A stretch of 64,000 nucleotides of DNA from Streptomyces xylophagus (GCF_000716435.1 NZ_JNWO01000007.1:1054001-1118000), one strand, 5' to 3'; shown: positions 27,958 to 37,338, counted from the first letter of the stretch. Numbers and translations: made by a program. The notes: generated by a model not told the origin, from the letters alone.

Positions 27958-29577
27958 CTACCGCGCGCGCTCCACCCGCCGCTCGTCCCACACGGGCTCG
28001 GTGCTCTCGCGGACCTTGCCGTCGCTGCCGAAGACCAGATAGCGGTCGAAGGAGCGGGCGAACCAGCGGTCGTGCGTGACGGAGAGCACGGTCCCGTCGA
28101 AGGCCTCAAGGCCCTCCTGGAGGGCTTCCGCGGACTCCAGGTCGAGGTTGTCGGTGGGCTCGTCGAGGAGCAACGCGGTGACTCCCTGGAGTTCCAGAAG
28201 GAGGATCTGGAAGCGGGCCTGCTGGCCGCCGGAGAGCCGGTCGAAGCTCTGCTCGGCCTGGCCGGTGAGCTCGTAGCGGCGCAGTCGGGACATGGCGGGG
28301 CCCTGGGCCTGCGCGTGTTCCTTCCACAGGATGTCGAGGAGGGTGCGGCCCTGGAGTTCGGGGTGGGCGTGGGTCTGCGCGAAGTGGCCGGGCACGACGC
28401 GCGCGCCGAGCTTCCACTCCCCCGTGTGCTGCACGTCGTCGCCGGCGAGCAGGCGCAGGAAGTGCGACTTGCCGGAGCCGTTCGAGCCGAGGACGGCGAC
28501 GCGTTCGCCGTAGAAGACCTCCAGGTCGAAGGGTTTCATCAGCCCGGTGAGCTCAAGTCCCTTGCAGGTGACGGCCCTTACGCCGGTGCGGCCGCCCTTG
28601 ATGCGCATGGTGATGTCCTGCTCGCGCGGCGGCTCGGGCGGCGGGCCCGCCTCCTCGAACTTGCGCAGGCGGGTCTGGGCGGCGGCGTAGCGGGACGCCA
28701 ACTCATGGCTGATGGAGGCCGCCTGACGGAGATTCAGGACGAGCTTCTTCAGCTGGGCGTGCTTCTCGTCCCAGCGGCGGCGCAACTCCTCGAAGCGGGC
28801 GAAGCGTTCACGCCGGGCCTCGTGGTAGGTGGCGAAGCCGGCGCCGTGCACCCAGGCGTCGGCGCCGGTCGGCGAGGGTTCCACGGAGACGATCTTCTCG
28901 GCTGCGCGGGCGAGGAGTTCACGGTCGTGGGAGACGAACAGGACCGTCTTGCGGGTCTCCTTGAGCCGCTCCTCCAGCCAGCGCTTGCCGGGTACGTCGA
29001 GGTAGTTGTCGGGTTCGTCGAGCAGCAGCACCTCGTCGGAGCCGCGCAGCAGCGCCTCCAGGACGAGCCGCTTCTGCTCACCGCCGGAGAGGGTGCCGAC
29101 CTGCCGGAACTGCGCCTTGTCGTACGGCACTCCGAGCGCGGCCATGGTGCACATGTCCCACAGGGTCTCGAACTCGTAGCCGTGCACCTCGGCCCAGTCG
29201 GACAGGGCCTGCGCGTAGGCGAGTTGGGCCGCCTCGTCGTCGACGGTCACGATGCCGTGCTCGGCCTTGTCGACCTCGCGCGCGACCTCGCGGATGCGCG
29301 GCGGTGCGACCGACACGAGCAGGTCCCGTACGGTCGTCTCGTCGCGTACGGAGCCCACGAACTGGCGCATCACGCCCAGGCCGCCACTCACGGTGACCGT
29401 GCCGCCATGCGGTTTCAGTTCGCCGGAGATCAGCCGCAGCAGGGTCGTCTTGCCGGCGCCGTTGGGCCCGACCAGGGCGACCACGGCGCCCTCGCCGACC
29501 CGGAAGGACACATCGCCGAGCAGCGGCCTCCCGTCGGGGAGGTAGTACTCGAGGTGTGCGGCTTCCAGATGTCCCAT
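27958..29577 (-). CDS. ABC-F family ATPase
   Basis: A 539-residue protein with two ABC domains and no membrane segments. Domain 1 has GPNGAGKTTLLRL, LSGGEQKRLVLEAL and LLLDEPDNYLD; domain 2 has GSNGSGKSHFLRL, LSGGQQARFQILLLEL and LLLDEPTDNLD. A charged inter-domain linker (about 250-310) fits an ABC-F translation factor that binds the ribosomal E site; antibiotic resistance is possible but not evident. The ATG at 29577 is preferred on family grounds; a GTG two codons earlier (29583) is also possible. Neither has a ribosome site. Confidence 0.92.
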   Translation of the reverse strand: MGHLEAAHLEYYLPDGRPLLGDVSFRVGEGAVVALVGPNGAGKTTLLRLISGELKPHGGTVTVSGGLGVMRQFVGSVRDETTVRDLLVSVAPPRIREVAREVDKAEHGIVTVDDEAAQLAYAQALSDWAEVHGYEFETLWDMCTMAALGVPYDKAQFRQVGTLSGGEQKRLVLEALLRGSDEVLLLDEPDNYLDVPGKRWLEERLKETRKTVLFVSHDRELLARAAEKIVSVEPSPTGADAWVHGAGFATYHEARRERFARFEELRRRWDEKHAQLKKLVLNLRQAASISHELASRYAAAQTRLRKFEEAGPPPEPPREQDITMRIKGGRTGVRAVTCKGLELTGLMKPFDLEVFYGERVAVLGSNGSGKSHFLRLLAGDDVQHTGEWKLGARVVPGHFAQTHAHPELQGRTLLDILWKEHAQAQGPAMSRLRRYELTGQAEQSFDRLSGGQQARFQILLLELQGVTALLLDEPTDNLDLESAEALQEGLEAFDGTVLSVTHDRWFARSFDRYLVFGSDGKVRESTEPVWDERRVERAR

Positions 29578-29653
29578 GACCACGCATTCTGTGGGGCGGC
29601 CTCGCGGCCGGGCAAACGCTTATTGTGCCCGCGAAGGCTTCACAACGGCTTCG

Positions 29654-30325
29654 CTAGGGCTTCTGGTCCGCGTCGAGCGGCTGTCCCGTCGGGCCGCCGT
29701 CCGTGCCCGGTCCGGCGGCCTCCACGGCGGCACCTTCCCAGGACAGGGCCTTCCAGCCGTCGGCCGGGGAGCCGTCCAGAATCACGATGCCGGTGTTCTC
29801 CAGCGGGCGGGCGGCGGCGAAGGGCACGTCGACGTTGTCGGCGCGGGCGGCCGTCCACATCCGGATCGCGGCGCCGTGGCTGACCATGGCGACGGTGCGG
29901 GCGCCGCTGTCCGCGGCCTCCGCGATCACACCGTCGTAGCGGGCGAGGGCCTCGGTGCCGCTCTCGCCGCCCGGCATCCGCAGCTCCGTGTCACCGGCGG
30001 CCCACGCGAACACGATCCGCATGTACTCGTGGCCGGGCTCCGTGTCGCCGGGCAGCATCTCCAGGTCACCGGCCGACAGCTCCCGGATGCCGTCCCGGAC
30101 GCGTACGTCGAGGCCGCGGGCGGCGGCCAGCGGGGCCGCGGTGTGCTGGGTGCGGATCAGGGTGGAGGCGTAGAGGGCCTCGATGTCCTCGTCGACGAGT
30201 GCCTCGGGGAGGGCGGCGGCCTGGCGGCGGCCGAGGTCGGTCAGCTCCGCGCCGGGGACGGCCGTGTCGAGGAGATAGTCCACGTTGGCCGTCGTCTGGC
30301 CGTGGCGGATGAGGAGCAGGCGCAT
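29654..30325 (-). CDS. Histidine phosphatase superfamily protein
   Basis: A 223-residue phosphoglycerate-mutase-like phosphatase. It starts MRLLLIRHGQTTANVDYLLD, with the phospho-acceptor His in RHG, and has VSHGAAIRMW with the second catalytic His near residue 155. Substrates of this family range from sugar phosphates to phospho-proteins and cannot be read from sequence. The ATG at 30325 has GGAGG 8 nt upstream. It is divergent from the PAP2-kinase fusion gene. Confidence 0.9.
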   Translation of the reverse strand: MRLLLIRHGQTTANVDYLLDTAVPGAELTDLGRRQAAALPEALVDEDIEALYASTLIRTQHTAAPLAAARGLDVRVRDGIRELSAGDLEMLPGDTEPGHEYMRIVFAWAAGDTELRMPGGESGTEALARYDGVIAEAADSGARTVAMVSHGAAIRMWTAARADNVDVPFAAARPLENTGIVILDGSPADGWKALSWEGAAVEAAGPGTDGGPTGQPLDADQKP

Positions 30326-30447
30326 GCGGGGGTCCTCCGAAGAAACAGTCCGCCGGTGGTCGGAACGAAACGGTTGGCCGACGGTGGATTCGGTTCGCCG
30401 ATGGTCCGCCGGGCAGCAAACGGCCATTTCAGGGTACCCGGCAGCGC

Positions 30448-31965
30448 ATGAGCCCTGACGTCGACCTCACGGTCCCCCTGCCCGGCCGCCACGCCCTGCG
30501 TGCATGGCTGATCTCCCTGGACTCCCGTCTCTTCGAGGTGGCGGCCGAGCGGCACTGGCCCGCCGGTGAGCCCGTGCTGCCGCGGCTGAGCCGGAGTGCC
30601 AACCACGGCGTGCTGTGGTACGCGACGGCCGCCGCGGTGGCCGCGAGCCGTACTCCGCGCGCCCGCCGGGCCGCCGCCCGGGGCCTCGCCTCGCTGACCG
30701 TGGCCTCGCTCACCATCAACACGATCGGCAAGCGGACCGTGCGCCGGCACCGGCCCGCCCTGGACCCTGTCCCCATGGTGCGGCAGCTGAAGCGGCAGCC
30801 GATCACCACCTCGTTCCCGTCCGGTCACGCGGCGTCGGCGGCGGCCTTCGCGACCGGTGTGGCCCTGGAGTCGCCGGCCTGGGGCGCGGTCGTGGCCCCG
30901 ATCGCGGTGTCGGTCGCCCTGTCCCGCGTCTACACCGGCGTCCACTTCCCGAGCGACGTGCTGGCGGGCGCCGCCCTCGGCGCGTGCGCGGCGTTCGCGG
31001 TGCGCGGCATGGTGCCGACCCGCGGGCAGATCGTTCCGCCTGCCCGTGCCCGTGCCGAGGTCCCGGCGCTGGAGGACGGCGAGGGCCTGGTCATGGTGGT
31101 CAACTCGGCGTCGGGCACCGCCGACCGGGCGGACGCGCTGACGGACGCGCTGCCCGGCGCGGAGCTCGTCGCCTGTGAACCGGCCGACATACAGGCCGAG
31201 TTGGAGAAGGCGGCGACCCGTGCCCGGGTCCTCGGGGTGTGCGGCGGCGACGGCACGGTGAACGCGGCGGCCCAGGTCGCCCTGCGCCACGGCCTGCCCC
31301 TCGCGGTCCTCCCCGGCGGCACCCTCAACCACTTCGCCTACGACCTCGGCGTGGAGGGCCCCCGCGATCTGAGCCGGGCGATCAAACAGGGCGACGCCGT
31401 GCGCGTGGACGTCGGCCGTTTCACGTCCGGCGCCACCCGGGGCATCTTCCTCAACACCCTGAGCCTGGGCGTCTATCCGGAGCTGGTGCGCGAGCGGGAG
31501 CACTGGGCACCCCGGATCGGCGGCTGGCCCGCGGGGGTCGTCGCGGCGCTGCGCGTGCTGCGCGCCGACCGGCATCCGCTGAAGGCCGAACTCGGCGGCC
31601 GTACCCGCCCGTTGTGGCTGCTGTTCGTCGGCAACGGCACCTATCACCGGATGGGGATCGCCTCGGGCCGCCGGGTCGACCTGGCGGACGGACGCCTCGA
31701 CATCCGCGTCGTGCACGGCGGTCGCAGGCCCGCGCTGCGCCTGCTCGCGGCGGCCCTCGCGGGCCCCTTCACCCGCTCCCCCGCCCATGCGGCGGCCCAG
31801 GTCCACCGACTACGCCTGACCGGTCTCGCGCCCGGCACACTCCTCGCGTTCGACGGCGAAGTCACCGACGTGGGAGGGGAGTTGACCTTGGAGGAACTGC
31901 CCGAGGCGCTGACGGTCTACCGCCCACTGACGGAGTCCCTGATCACCCGTCAGTCCACATCGTAA
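30448..31965 (+). CDS. Bifunctional PAP2 phosphatase / diacylglycerol kinase-like protein
   Basis: A 505-residue fusion. The N-terminal PAP2 region (about 50-190) has the three phosphatase motifs KRTVRRHRP, PSGHAASAAAF and SRVYTGVHFPSDVLAG within membrane helices. The C-terminal region (about 210-500) is a DAGK/sphingosine-kinase-like domain with VCGGDGTVNAAAQV and LPGGTLNHFAYDLG. The combination suggests interconversion of a phosphorylated and a free lipid or polyprenol at the membrane. The same fusion is common in actinobacteria. No ribosome site is obvious before the ATG. Confidence 0.92.
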   Translation: MSPDVDLTVPLPGRHALRAWLISLDSRLFEVAAERHWPAGEPVLPRLSRSANHGVLWYATAAAVAASRTPRARRAAARGLASLTVASLTINTIGKRTVRRHRPALDPVPMVRQLKRQPITTSFPSGHAASAAAFATGVALESPAWGAVVAPIAVSVALSRVYTGVHFPSDVLAGAALGACAAFAVRGMVPTRGQIVPPARARAEVPALEDGEGLVMVVNSASGTADRADALTDALPGAELVACEPADIQAELEKAATRARVLGVCGGDGTVNAAAQVALRHGLPLAVLPGGTLNHFAYDLGVEGPRDLSRAIKQGDAVRVDVGRFTSGATRGIFLNTLSLGVYPELVREREHWAPRIGGWPAGVVAALRVLRADRHPLKAELGGRTRPLWLLFVGNGTYHRMGIASGRRVDLADGRLDIRVVHGGRRPALRLLAAALAGPFTRSPAHAAAQVHRLRLTGLAPGTLLAFDGEVTDVGGELTLEELPEALTVYRPLTESLITRQSTS

Positions 31966-32046
31966 AACGTGGGTCTCATTATTCGGCATGCGCGCGTACC
32001 TTCGTTCATACGACGAAGAAGCCGCCGCGAAGGGGTAGGTAGAGCC

Positions 32047-32868
32047 ATGCCGAAGCCGCAGGAGACCGCTGTCTACACACACGGGCACCACGAGTCCGTA
32101 CTGCGATCGCACACCCAGCGAACCGCCGCCAACTCCGCCGCCTACCTGCTCGGTTCGCTGAAGCCGCACATGCAGATCCTGGACATCGGCTGCGGCCCCG
32201 GCACCATCACCGCGGACCTGGCGGCGCTGGTCCCGGACGGGCGTGTCACCGCTGTCGACCGCGAGCCGGGCATCCTGGACCAGGCCCGCGCCACCGCCGA
32301 CCGACGCGGCCTGACGAACGTCGACTTCGCGGTCGCCGACGTCCACGCACTGGACTACCCGGACGACACGTTCTGCGTGGTCCACGCCCATCAGGTGCTC
32401 CAGCACGTGGGCGATCCGGTGCAGGCGCTGCGGGAGATGAAGCGGGTGACCAAACCGACCGGGTACATCGCGGCCCGTGACGGGGACTACGCGGTGATGA
32501 CCTGGTACCCGGAGGTGCCGGGGCTGGACGACTGGCTGGACCTGTACCAGCGGGTGGCCCGCGCCAACGGGGGCGAGCCGGACGCCGGACGGCGTCTCAA
32601 ATCGTGGGCGCTGCAGGCGGGGCTGACGGACATCACGACCACGTCGAGCACCTGGACGTTCCACACTCCGGACGAGCGGGCGTGGTGGAGCGGCCTGTGG
32701 GCGGACCGTACCGTCGCGTCCTCGTACGCGGAGATCGCGATCGAGGGCGGTCACGCGACCCCCGAGCAGCTGCACGCCATCGCCGACGCGTGGCGGGAGT
32801 GGGGGAAGCAGGAGGACGGCTGGTTCGCCGTGCTGCACGGGGAGATCCTGTGCCGTAAGGACGCCTGA
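32047..32868 (+). CDS. Class I SAM-dependent methyltransferase (UbiE-like)
   Basis: A 273-residue enzyme beginning MPKPQETAVYTHGHHESVL. The SAM-binding motif LDIGCGPGTITADLA (about 45-59), AVDREPGILDQARA (motif II) and VHAHQVLQHVGDPVQALREM (motif III) place it in the UbiE/COQ5-like group. Substrate unknown. The start at 32047 has AGGGGTAGG upstream; the longer frame has no ribosome site. A short inverted repeat, CTTCGT-N7-ACGAAG, lies in the 81-nt gap before it. Confidence 0.88.
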   Translation: MPKPQETAVYTHGHHESVLRSHTQRTAANSAAYLLGSLKPHMQILDIGCGPGTITADLAALVPDGRVTAVDREPGILDQARATADRRGLTNVDFAVADVHALDYPDDTFCVVHAHQVLQHVGDPVQALREMKRVTKPTGYIAARDGDYAVMTWYPEVPGLDDWLDLYQRVARANGGEPDAGRRLKSWALQAGLTDITTTSSTWTFHTPDERAWWSGLWADRTVASSYAEIAIEGGHATPEQLHAIADAWREWGKQEDGWFAVLHGEILCRKDA

Positions 32869-32911
32869 TCCGCGGATTCGGGGGCAGTCGGGCGGTCAGG
32901 AGGTTACACAC

Positions 32912-33082
32912 ATGGTTCCGATCCTGATCGTCCTTCTGTTGGCGCTGATCCTCTTCGGCGCCGGCTTCGCGCTGAAGATCCTCTGGTGGGTGGCGCTGAT
33001 CGTGCTCGCCGTGTGGCTGCTCGGCTTCCTGGTGCGCGGCACCTCGGCGAGCGGCGGCAGGGGACGCTGGTACCGCTGGTAG
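32912..33082 (+). CDS. Small hydrophobic membrane protein
   Basis: A 56-residue protein with two hydrophobic stretches, VPILIVLLLALILFGAGFAL and ILWWVALIVLAVWLLGFLVR, and a basic Gly/Arg/Trp tail. It resembles the small hydrophobic proteins common in Streptomyces and the lmo0937-type family. AGGAGG (32899-32904) lies 7 nt before the ATG, which strongly supports translation. It follows the methyltransferase gene by 43 nt. Confidence 0.75.
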   Translation: MVPILIVLLLALILFGAGFALKILWWVALIVLAVWLLGFLVRGTSASGGRGRWYRW

Positions 33083-33131
33083 CGGGCCGTCCTCACCACG
33101 ACACCCGGTCTTCCCAACTAGGCTCGTCCGT

Positions 33132-33479
33132 ATGGACATTCTGGGAGCCACGCTGCGTATCTGCGTCGACGACCTGGAGACCGCCGTCCCCTTCTACGAA
33201 CGCCTCACGGGCGCCTCGGCGCTCCGGTTCGAGCGCGGTGGGGTGTCGGTGGCCGCGGTCGGCTTCTTCCTGCTGATGAGCGGGCCCGAGGCGGAGATGG
33301 AGGTGTTGCGGAAGGTCGCGGCGACGATCGCCGTCAAGGACGTCGACGAGGCGCACACGCTCCTCACCGAACTCGGTGCCCGGGTCGTCGCGGGCCCGCT
33401 GGCGACGCCGGTGGGCCGCAATCTGATCGCGGTGCATCCGGACGGGACGGTGTACGAGTACGTGGACCGGCGCGGCTGA
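33132..33479 (+). CDS. VOC-family (glyoxalase-like) protein
   Basis: A 115-residue single-domain vicinal-oxygen-chelate protein. It opens LGATLRICVDDLETAVPFYERLTG and closes VGRNLIAVHPDGTVYEYVDRR, the usual beta-alpha-beta pattern with a terminal Glu metal ligand (YEYV). The first-strand position that normally holds the metal His reads Arg (LRICV), so it may bind rather than transform its ligand. Substrate unknown. Confidence 0.85.
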   Translation: MDILGATLRICVDDLETAVPFYERLTGASALRFERGGVSVAAVGFFLLMSGPEAEMEVLRKVAATIAVKDVDEAHTLLTELGARVVAGPLATPVGRNLIAVHPDGTVYEYVDRRG

Positions 33480-33500
33480 CCGGCCGGTCCACGGTTCGTC

Positions 33501-35462
33501 TCAGGACGATCCCGGCCGCATCCGGAAGTCGTAGCGCGCCGGCAGTGGTTCGTCGGTGAGCCGGGCCCACAGCCGGCCGATCGACTCGGCGCCCTCGCGC
33601 AGGTCGGCGACCTCGAAGCCGTCGGCGAAGACCGCCCAGGCGTCGTCGCGCCGCCCTTCCGCGAGCAGCAACTCGGCCTGGAGCAGCAGGAATCGGCCGC
33701 GTTCCCGGGTGACGGGGTGCAGCATCTCCCACACGGCGCGGGCGTCCGCCGTCCGCCGCACCCGCAGCAACGCCTCGACGGCCTCACGCCCGAGCGCGGC
33801 CGTGGCGGCGGTCCACCGCTCCCCGGCGTCCCGCCGCTCGTGACACAGGTCCGCGAAGGCCTCGTTGTACCGGTCGGCGGCCCGCTCGTGGTTCCCCGCC
33901 TCCTGATCGGCTACGGCGAGACAGCGCAGCAACGGCCATAGGGACGGAGCGAGTTCGAGAGCCCGCTCCCAACTGCGCACCGCCTGCGCCCGATCGCCGG
34001 CGTGCCACTGCGCGACGCCGAGGTGGTACTCGGTGAGCGGGGTGGCGGGCGCGGTCTCCAGCATGTCCCGCCAGTGCGAGGCGACCAGCGTCTCGCCGGG
34101 CGGCCGTACCCGGCGCGGCTCGGGCAGCACACCGCTCCGCACAAGCTCCGCCCAGGGCGCCTGCGCCTCACCGAGCGTGGACTCCTCGAAGGGCGTGCCG
34201 GGCAACTTCCAGTCGGCGCGCAGGACTTCGAGGGCGCCCCAGCCGGAACCGGTGGCGAGGATCTCACCGGGTTCGGTGTCGGCGTACGGCTTCCAGGCGG
34301 TGTAGGCGGCGTCCAAGTCGGCGCGGGGCAGAGCGGTTTCGAGCCGGGCCTCGGCACCGTCCACGACGGTGGACCACTCCCCCTCCGCCTCGGCGTCGAG
34401 CGGCCCGTACGCCTCCAGCCAGGACACCTCGCTCTCCGGGTCCAGCCGCACATGCTCCAACTGGGTGCGGGCCAGGCCCGCTTGGATCTCGCAGTAGCCG
34501 CCGGTCCCCGGCTCGGTGAGCCACTCCTGCCAGCGCCGGCCGCCGCTGCCCGTGCCCCACACGAACAGCTTGCGGCCCCTCAGCACATCGGTGGACGTCT
34601 GCACCAGCCCGTGCCCGTCCGCGTCGAGCGCGGCGATCCAGCGCCGCCGCCCGTCCGGCAGTTCGTAGAAGTAGTCGGCGGCGAAAGGGCTGTTGAGGGG
34701 ATACGTCCGGTCCATTGAGTCGTACGACGGCACGGGCACCCGGCGCAGTTGCCGCTCGTACCCGAAGTGCCAGGCCTCCGACGCCGGTGCGAGGACCCGG
34801 CGTTCCTCCGGTACCGCGATGTTGGACCACCAGTAGGTGGGCGCCGGCCTCTCGTGCGGATTGCGGATGCGGACGCCGACGTAGAGGAAGTCGGAGCCGT
34901 CCGGGAGCCAGAGGTCGACCTGGAAGGGGAGGTCGCGGAGTCGTTCCCACTCCCACAGGCGGAGCATCTCGCCGCCGTCGGGGGCGGGGACGCGGGCCAC
35001 GTGCAGGGGTGCGCAGGAGAGGGTGGTGTGGCCGGTGGCGCCGATGTTCCACTCGATGCCGCCGGAGTACCAGGCGCCGTTGAGGGCGAAGTTGGCGGGC
35101 TGCAACACCGGGTTGCGGTACAGGAGTTCACGGTCGGTGGGCTTGTGGACGAGGGAGGCGATCCGGCCGCCGAGGGCGGGCAGCACGGTGGCGCGGAGCC
35201 GGTCGTTCTCGATCACGAGGGCGTCGATCCGGCGGGGTGCGCGGTCTCTGTCGTAGCCGTCGCGGACGCGGGTGGGGAGCAGGCTGCGCAGGGGTTCGTA
35301 GCCGACCTGGCGGGCCATGTCGCGCGGCAGTTCCTCGCGGTCCCGGTCGTCGATGCGGTGTGCTTCGTCGAGGGGACGCAGTGGGGGCAGCGGGTTGTCC
35401 GGACCCAACTCGGCGGTGGGCAGGGTCAGTACCTCACGTCGGATCGTCGTCACGATCACCAT
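33501..35462 (-). CDS. DUF5107 protein with C-terminal TPR-like repeats
   Basis: A 653-residue protein. The N-terminal ~330 residues carry the DUF5107 galactose-mutarotase-like beta-sandwich (VIENDRLRATVLPALGGRIASL, WNIGATGHT, YVGVRIRNPHERPAPTYWWSN), so it probably binds a sugar. The C-terminal part (about 450-650) has helical repeats such as YHLGVAQWHAGDRAQAVRSWERALELAP and DRYNEAFADL. Such proteins occur near glycoside catabolic genes; none is adjacent. No clear ribosome site: ATG 35462, GTG 35459 and GTG 35453 are all plausible starts. Confidence 0.82.
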   Translation of the reverse strand: MVIVTTIRREVLTLPTAELGPDNPLPPLRPLDEAHRIDDRDREELPRDMARQVGYEPLRSLLPTRVRDGYDRDRAPRRIDALVIENDRLRATVLPALGGRIASLVHKPTDRELLYRNPVLQPANFALNGAWYSGGIEWNIGATGHTTLSCAPLHVARVPAPDGGEMLRLWEWERLRDLPFQVDLWLPDGSDFLYVGVRIRNPHERPAPTYWWSNIAVPEERRVLAPASEAWHFGYERQLRRVPVPSYDSMDRTYPLNSPFAADYFYELPDGRRRWIAALDADGHGLVQTSTDVLRGRKLFVWGTGSGGRRWQEWLTEPGTGGYCEIQAGLARTQLEHVRLDPESEVSWLEAYGPLDAEAEGEWSTVVDGAEARLETALPRADLDAAYTAWKPYADTEPGEILATGSGWGALEVLRADWKLPGTPFEESTLGEAQAPWAELVRSGVLPEPRRVRPPGETLVASHWRDMLETAPATPLTEYHLGVAQWHAGDRAQAVRSWERALELAPSLWPLLRCLAVADQEAGNHERAADRYNEAFADLCHERRDAGERWTAATAALGREAVEALLRVRRTADARAVWEMLHPVTRERGRFLLLQAELLLAEGRRDDAWAVFADGFEVADLREGAESIGRLWARLTDEPLPARYDFRMRPGSS

Positions 35463-35502
35463 GGAACCCGGCAACCGGTGCGGTGGCCAGGGGCACTACG
35501 GG

Positions 35503-36402
35503 TCAGGATTCCGCAAAGGCGGAGACGACGAGGTCGGCGAGGAGCGCGCCCGCGCTGCCCTCGGGGTCGAGATCGGGGTCGTAGATGGTGATGTTGAGGC
35601 CGACGCAGTGCGGGGAGGCCAGCAACGGGCGCAGGAGGGCCACGAGTTCGTGGGGCAGGAGTCCGTCCGGGTCGGGGCTGTCGACGGCGGGCATGACGGA
35701 CGGGTCGAGGACGTCGGCGTCCAAGTGGACCCAGAATCCGTCGAGTTGGGGGAATGCGAAGGACTGGGCGGTGGCGCGGGCGAGGGTGTCGGGGCCCTCT
35801 TCGCGGAGCTCGCCGACGGTGACGACGGGGATCTTGAGAGCGGCGAGTTCGGCCCGGTCGTCCTCGAAGTAGTCGCGGATTCCGAGGAGTCGGATGTCCT
35901 CGTCGCGCAGATACGGCTTCAGCCCCTCCAGGTCGGTCAGGTCGTCCTGGCCGCGCCCGGTGGCGAGCGCGACCTCCTCGCCTCCCGCCGCACCGATCCG
36001 GTCGGAGTTGCCCGGATGCCGGAAGTCGGGCGAGGCGTCCACCGCAGCGAGTCCGTACCGTCCGATCCGGCGCAGCGCGAGGGAGGCACCGAGCTGGATG
36101 GAACAGTCGCCGCCGAGCACGACGGGAAAGTCCCCGGCGCGGATGTGGTGCTCGATACGGTCGGCGAGCTGCCGGGTGTACGTGGCGAGGGCAGCCGCGT
36201 TGAACACGCCGTCGCCCTCCTTCCACTCCCCCAGGTCATAGCGCGGCGGGACGACGACCCCACCCTCCCGCGCGTTCAGTCGCCGCACGATGTGCTGGTC
36301 GCGCAGGGCGCCCGCGAGTTTGTAGCAACCGGGGACCGTGCCGGGGGCGGGTGGGCGCAGGCCCAGGTTCGAGGGGGCGTCGAGCACCACGAAATTCCGC
36401 AT
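35503..36402 (-). CDS. Arginase/agmatinase-fold protein with altered metal ligands
   Basis: A 299-residue ureohydrolase-fold protein. The three metal-binding motifs are recognisable but changed: GGDHS is GGDCS (about 97-101), DAHxD is DASPD (about 121-125), while HLDADVLDP (about 225) keeps both aspartates. Two of the histidine ligands of a classical binuclear manganese site are thus Cys and Ser. The DFRHPGNS after motif 2 shows it belongs to a known bacterial arginase-like branch, many of which have GGDCS but retain the second His. Activity is uncertain. Confidence 0.85.
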   Translation of the reverse strand: MRNFVVLDAPSNLGLRPPAPGTVPGCYKLAGALRDQHIVRRLNAREGGVVVPPRYDLGEWKEGDGVFNAAALATYTRQLADRIEHHIRAGDFPVVLGGDCSIQLGASLALRRIGRYGLAAVDASPDFRHPGNSDRIGAAGGEEVALATGRGQDDLTDLEGLKPYLRDEDIRLLGIRDYFEDDRAELAALKIPVVTVGELREEGPDTLARATAQSFAFPQLDGFWVHLDADVLDPSVMPAVDSPDPDGLLPHELVALLRPLLASPHCVGLNITIYDPDLDPEGSAGALLADLVVSAFAES

Positions 36403-36467
36403 GCGGTCGATCCTCGTCGACGTAGAGTCGCCCCTGCAATGACCCGAGCACAGGAGTGGAACGCCGG

Positions 36468-36815
36468 ATGAGCGAGCAGCACACGTACCGGGTGATCGTC
36501 CGGGGCACCTGGGACGCGCTGACGGACGAGGCGCGGGAGCGGCTGTTGGGCGAGGCCGCGGAGCACGGGATGCTGAGCATGCGGTTCACCGAGGAGGGCT
36601 CGCTCAGCTACGAACCCTCGCCGCTCAAGCACTTCTCGTGGCGGTACGTGGTGGTGTCGGACGCGGCGGACGGCGCGGAGATGGCGGCGGCGCTCGCGGA
36701 GGACCGCGCCGAGACCGCGCTGCACGGTCTGGGCTACGGCTTCCGCGATCTGAAGTCGACGGTCACGGACCTGGACACGATGAAGGTCAACCGGAAGTCC
36801 GCATCTCGGCGGTGA
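36468..36815 (+). CDS. DUF6204-like small protein
   Basis: A 115-residue protein beginning MSEQHTYRVIVRGTWDALTDEARERLL. A two-strand, helix, then KHFSWRYVVVSDAADGAEMAAALAEDRAE pattern suggests a ferredoxin-like small domain of the kind annotated DUF6204. Function unknown. GGAG lies 11 nt before the ATG; a GTG four codons earlier is possible. Its last 29 nt overlap the convergent GNAT gene. Confidence 0.78.
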   Translation: MSEQHTYRVIVRGTWDALTDEARERLLGEAAEHGMLSMRFTEEGSLSYEPSPLKHFSWRYVVVSDAADGAEMAAALAEDRAETALHGLGYGFRDLKSTVTDLDTMKVNRKSASRR

Positions 36816-37338
36816 TCGCCCAGCGCTCGTGGTCCCGCCACGCGCCGTCGATGTAGATCATGTTCGGCGAGAAGCCCTCGAGCCGGAACCCACAGCTGCG
36901 GGCGAGACCGACCGACCCGGCGTTGCCGGGCTGCGCGTTGATCTCCAGCCGGTGCAGCCGCATCGGCCCGAAGGCGTGCCCCACCACGAGGTTCATCCCC
37001 TCGCGCATCAGCCCGCGCCCGGCCGCGTGCGCGAAGGCGCCGTATCCCAGCGCACCGCACTGGAACCCGCCCTCGACGATGTTGTTGATGTTGATGAACC
37101 CGGCGATGCCCCCGCCGTCCAGCTCGCACACAAGGAACCCGACCTTGGACGGATCCTGGATCAGCCGCCCCGCATAAGCGGTGTACGCGTCCCCGCTCGC
37201 CGGCGGGAACAGCCACGGCTGGTGCAGATCCTTGCTCTCCCGAGCACGCGCGGTGAACTCGGCGCCGTCCTCGTAGGTGAAGTGTCGTATCCCCACGCGG
37301 GGGCCCTCGGCGAGATAACGGGATGCGGTGTGCGGCAT
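36787..37338 (-). CDS. GNAT acetyltransferase (RimJ/RimL type)
   Basis: A 183-residue N-acetyltransferase. The acetyl-CoA binding segment is AAGRGLMREGMNLVVGHAF (R/Q-x-x-G-x-G/A variant, about residues 105-123), followed by LHRLEINAQPGNAGSVGLARSCGFRLEG, the classic RimJ-type motif B. It may acetylate a ribosomal protein N-terminus or a small molecule. It overlaps the convergent DUF6204-like gene at its 3' end. Confidence 0.9.
   Translation of the reverse strand: MPHTASRYLAEGPRVGIRHFTYEDGAEFTARARESKDLHQPWLFPPASGDAYTAYAGRLIQDPSKVGFLVCELDGGGIAGFININNIVEGGFQCGALGYGAFAHAAGRGLMREGMNLVVGHAFGPMRLHRLEINAQPGNAGSVGLARSCGFRLEGFSPNMIYIDGAWRDHERWAITAEMRTSG

Noticed and set aside
27958..29577. Antibiotic-resistance call for the ABC-F protein
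   Set aside because: No biosynthetic genes or resistance-specific inter-domain features are evident. ABC-F proteins have many housekeeping roles.
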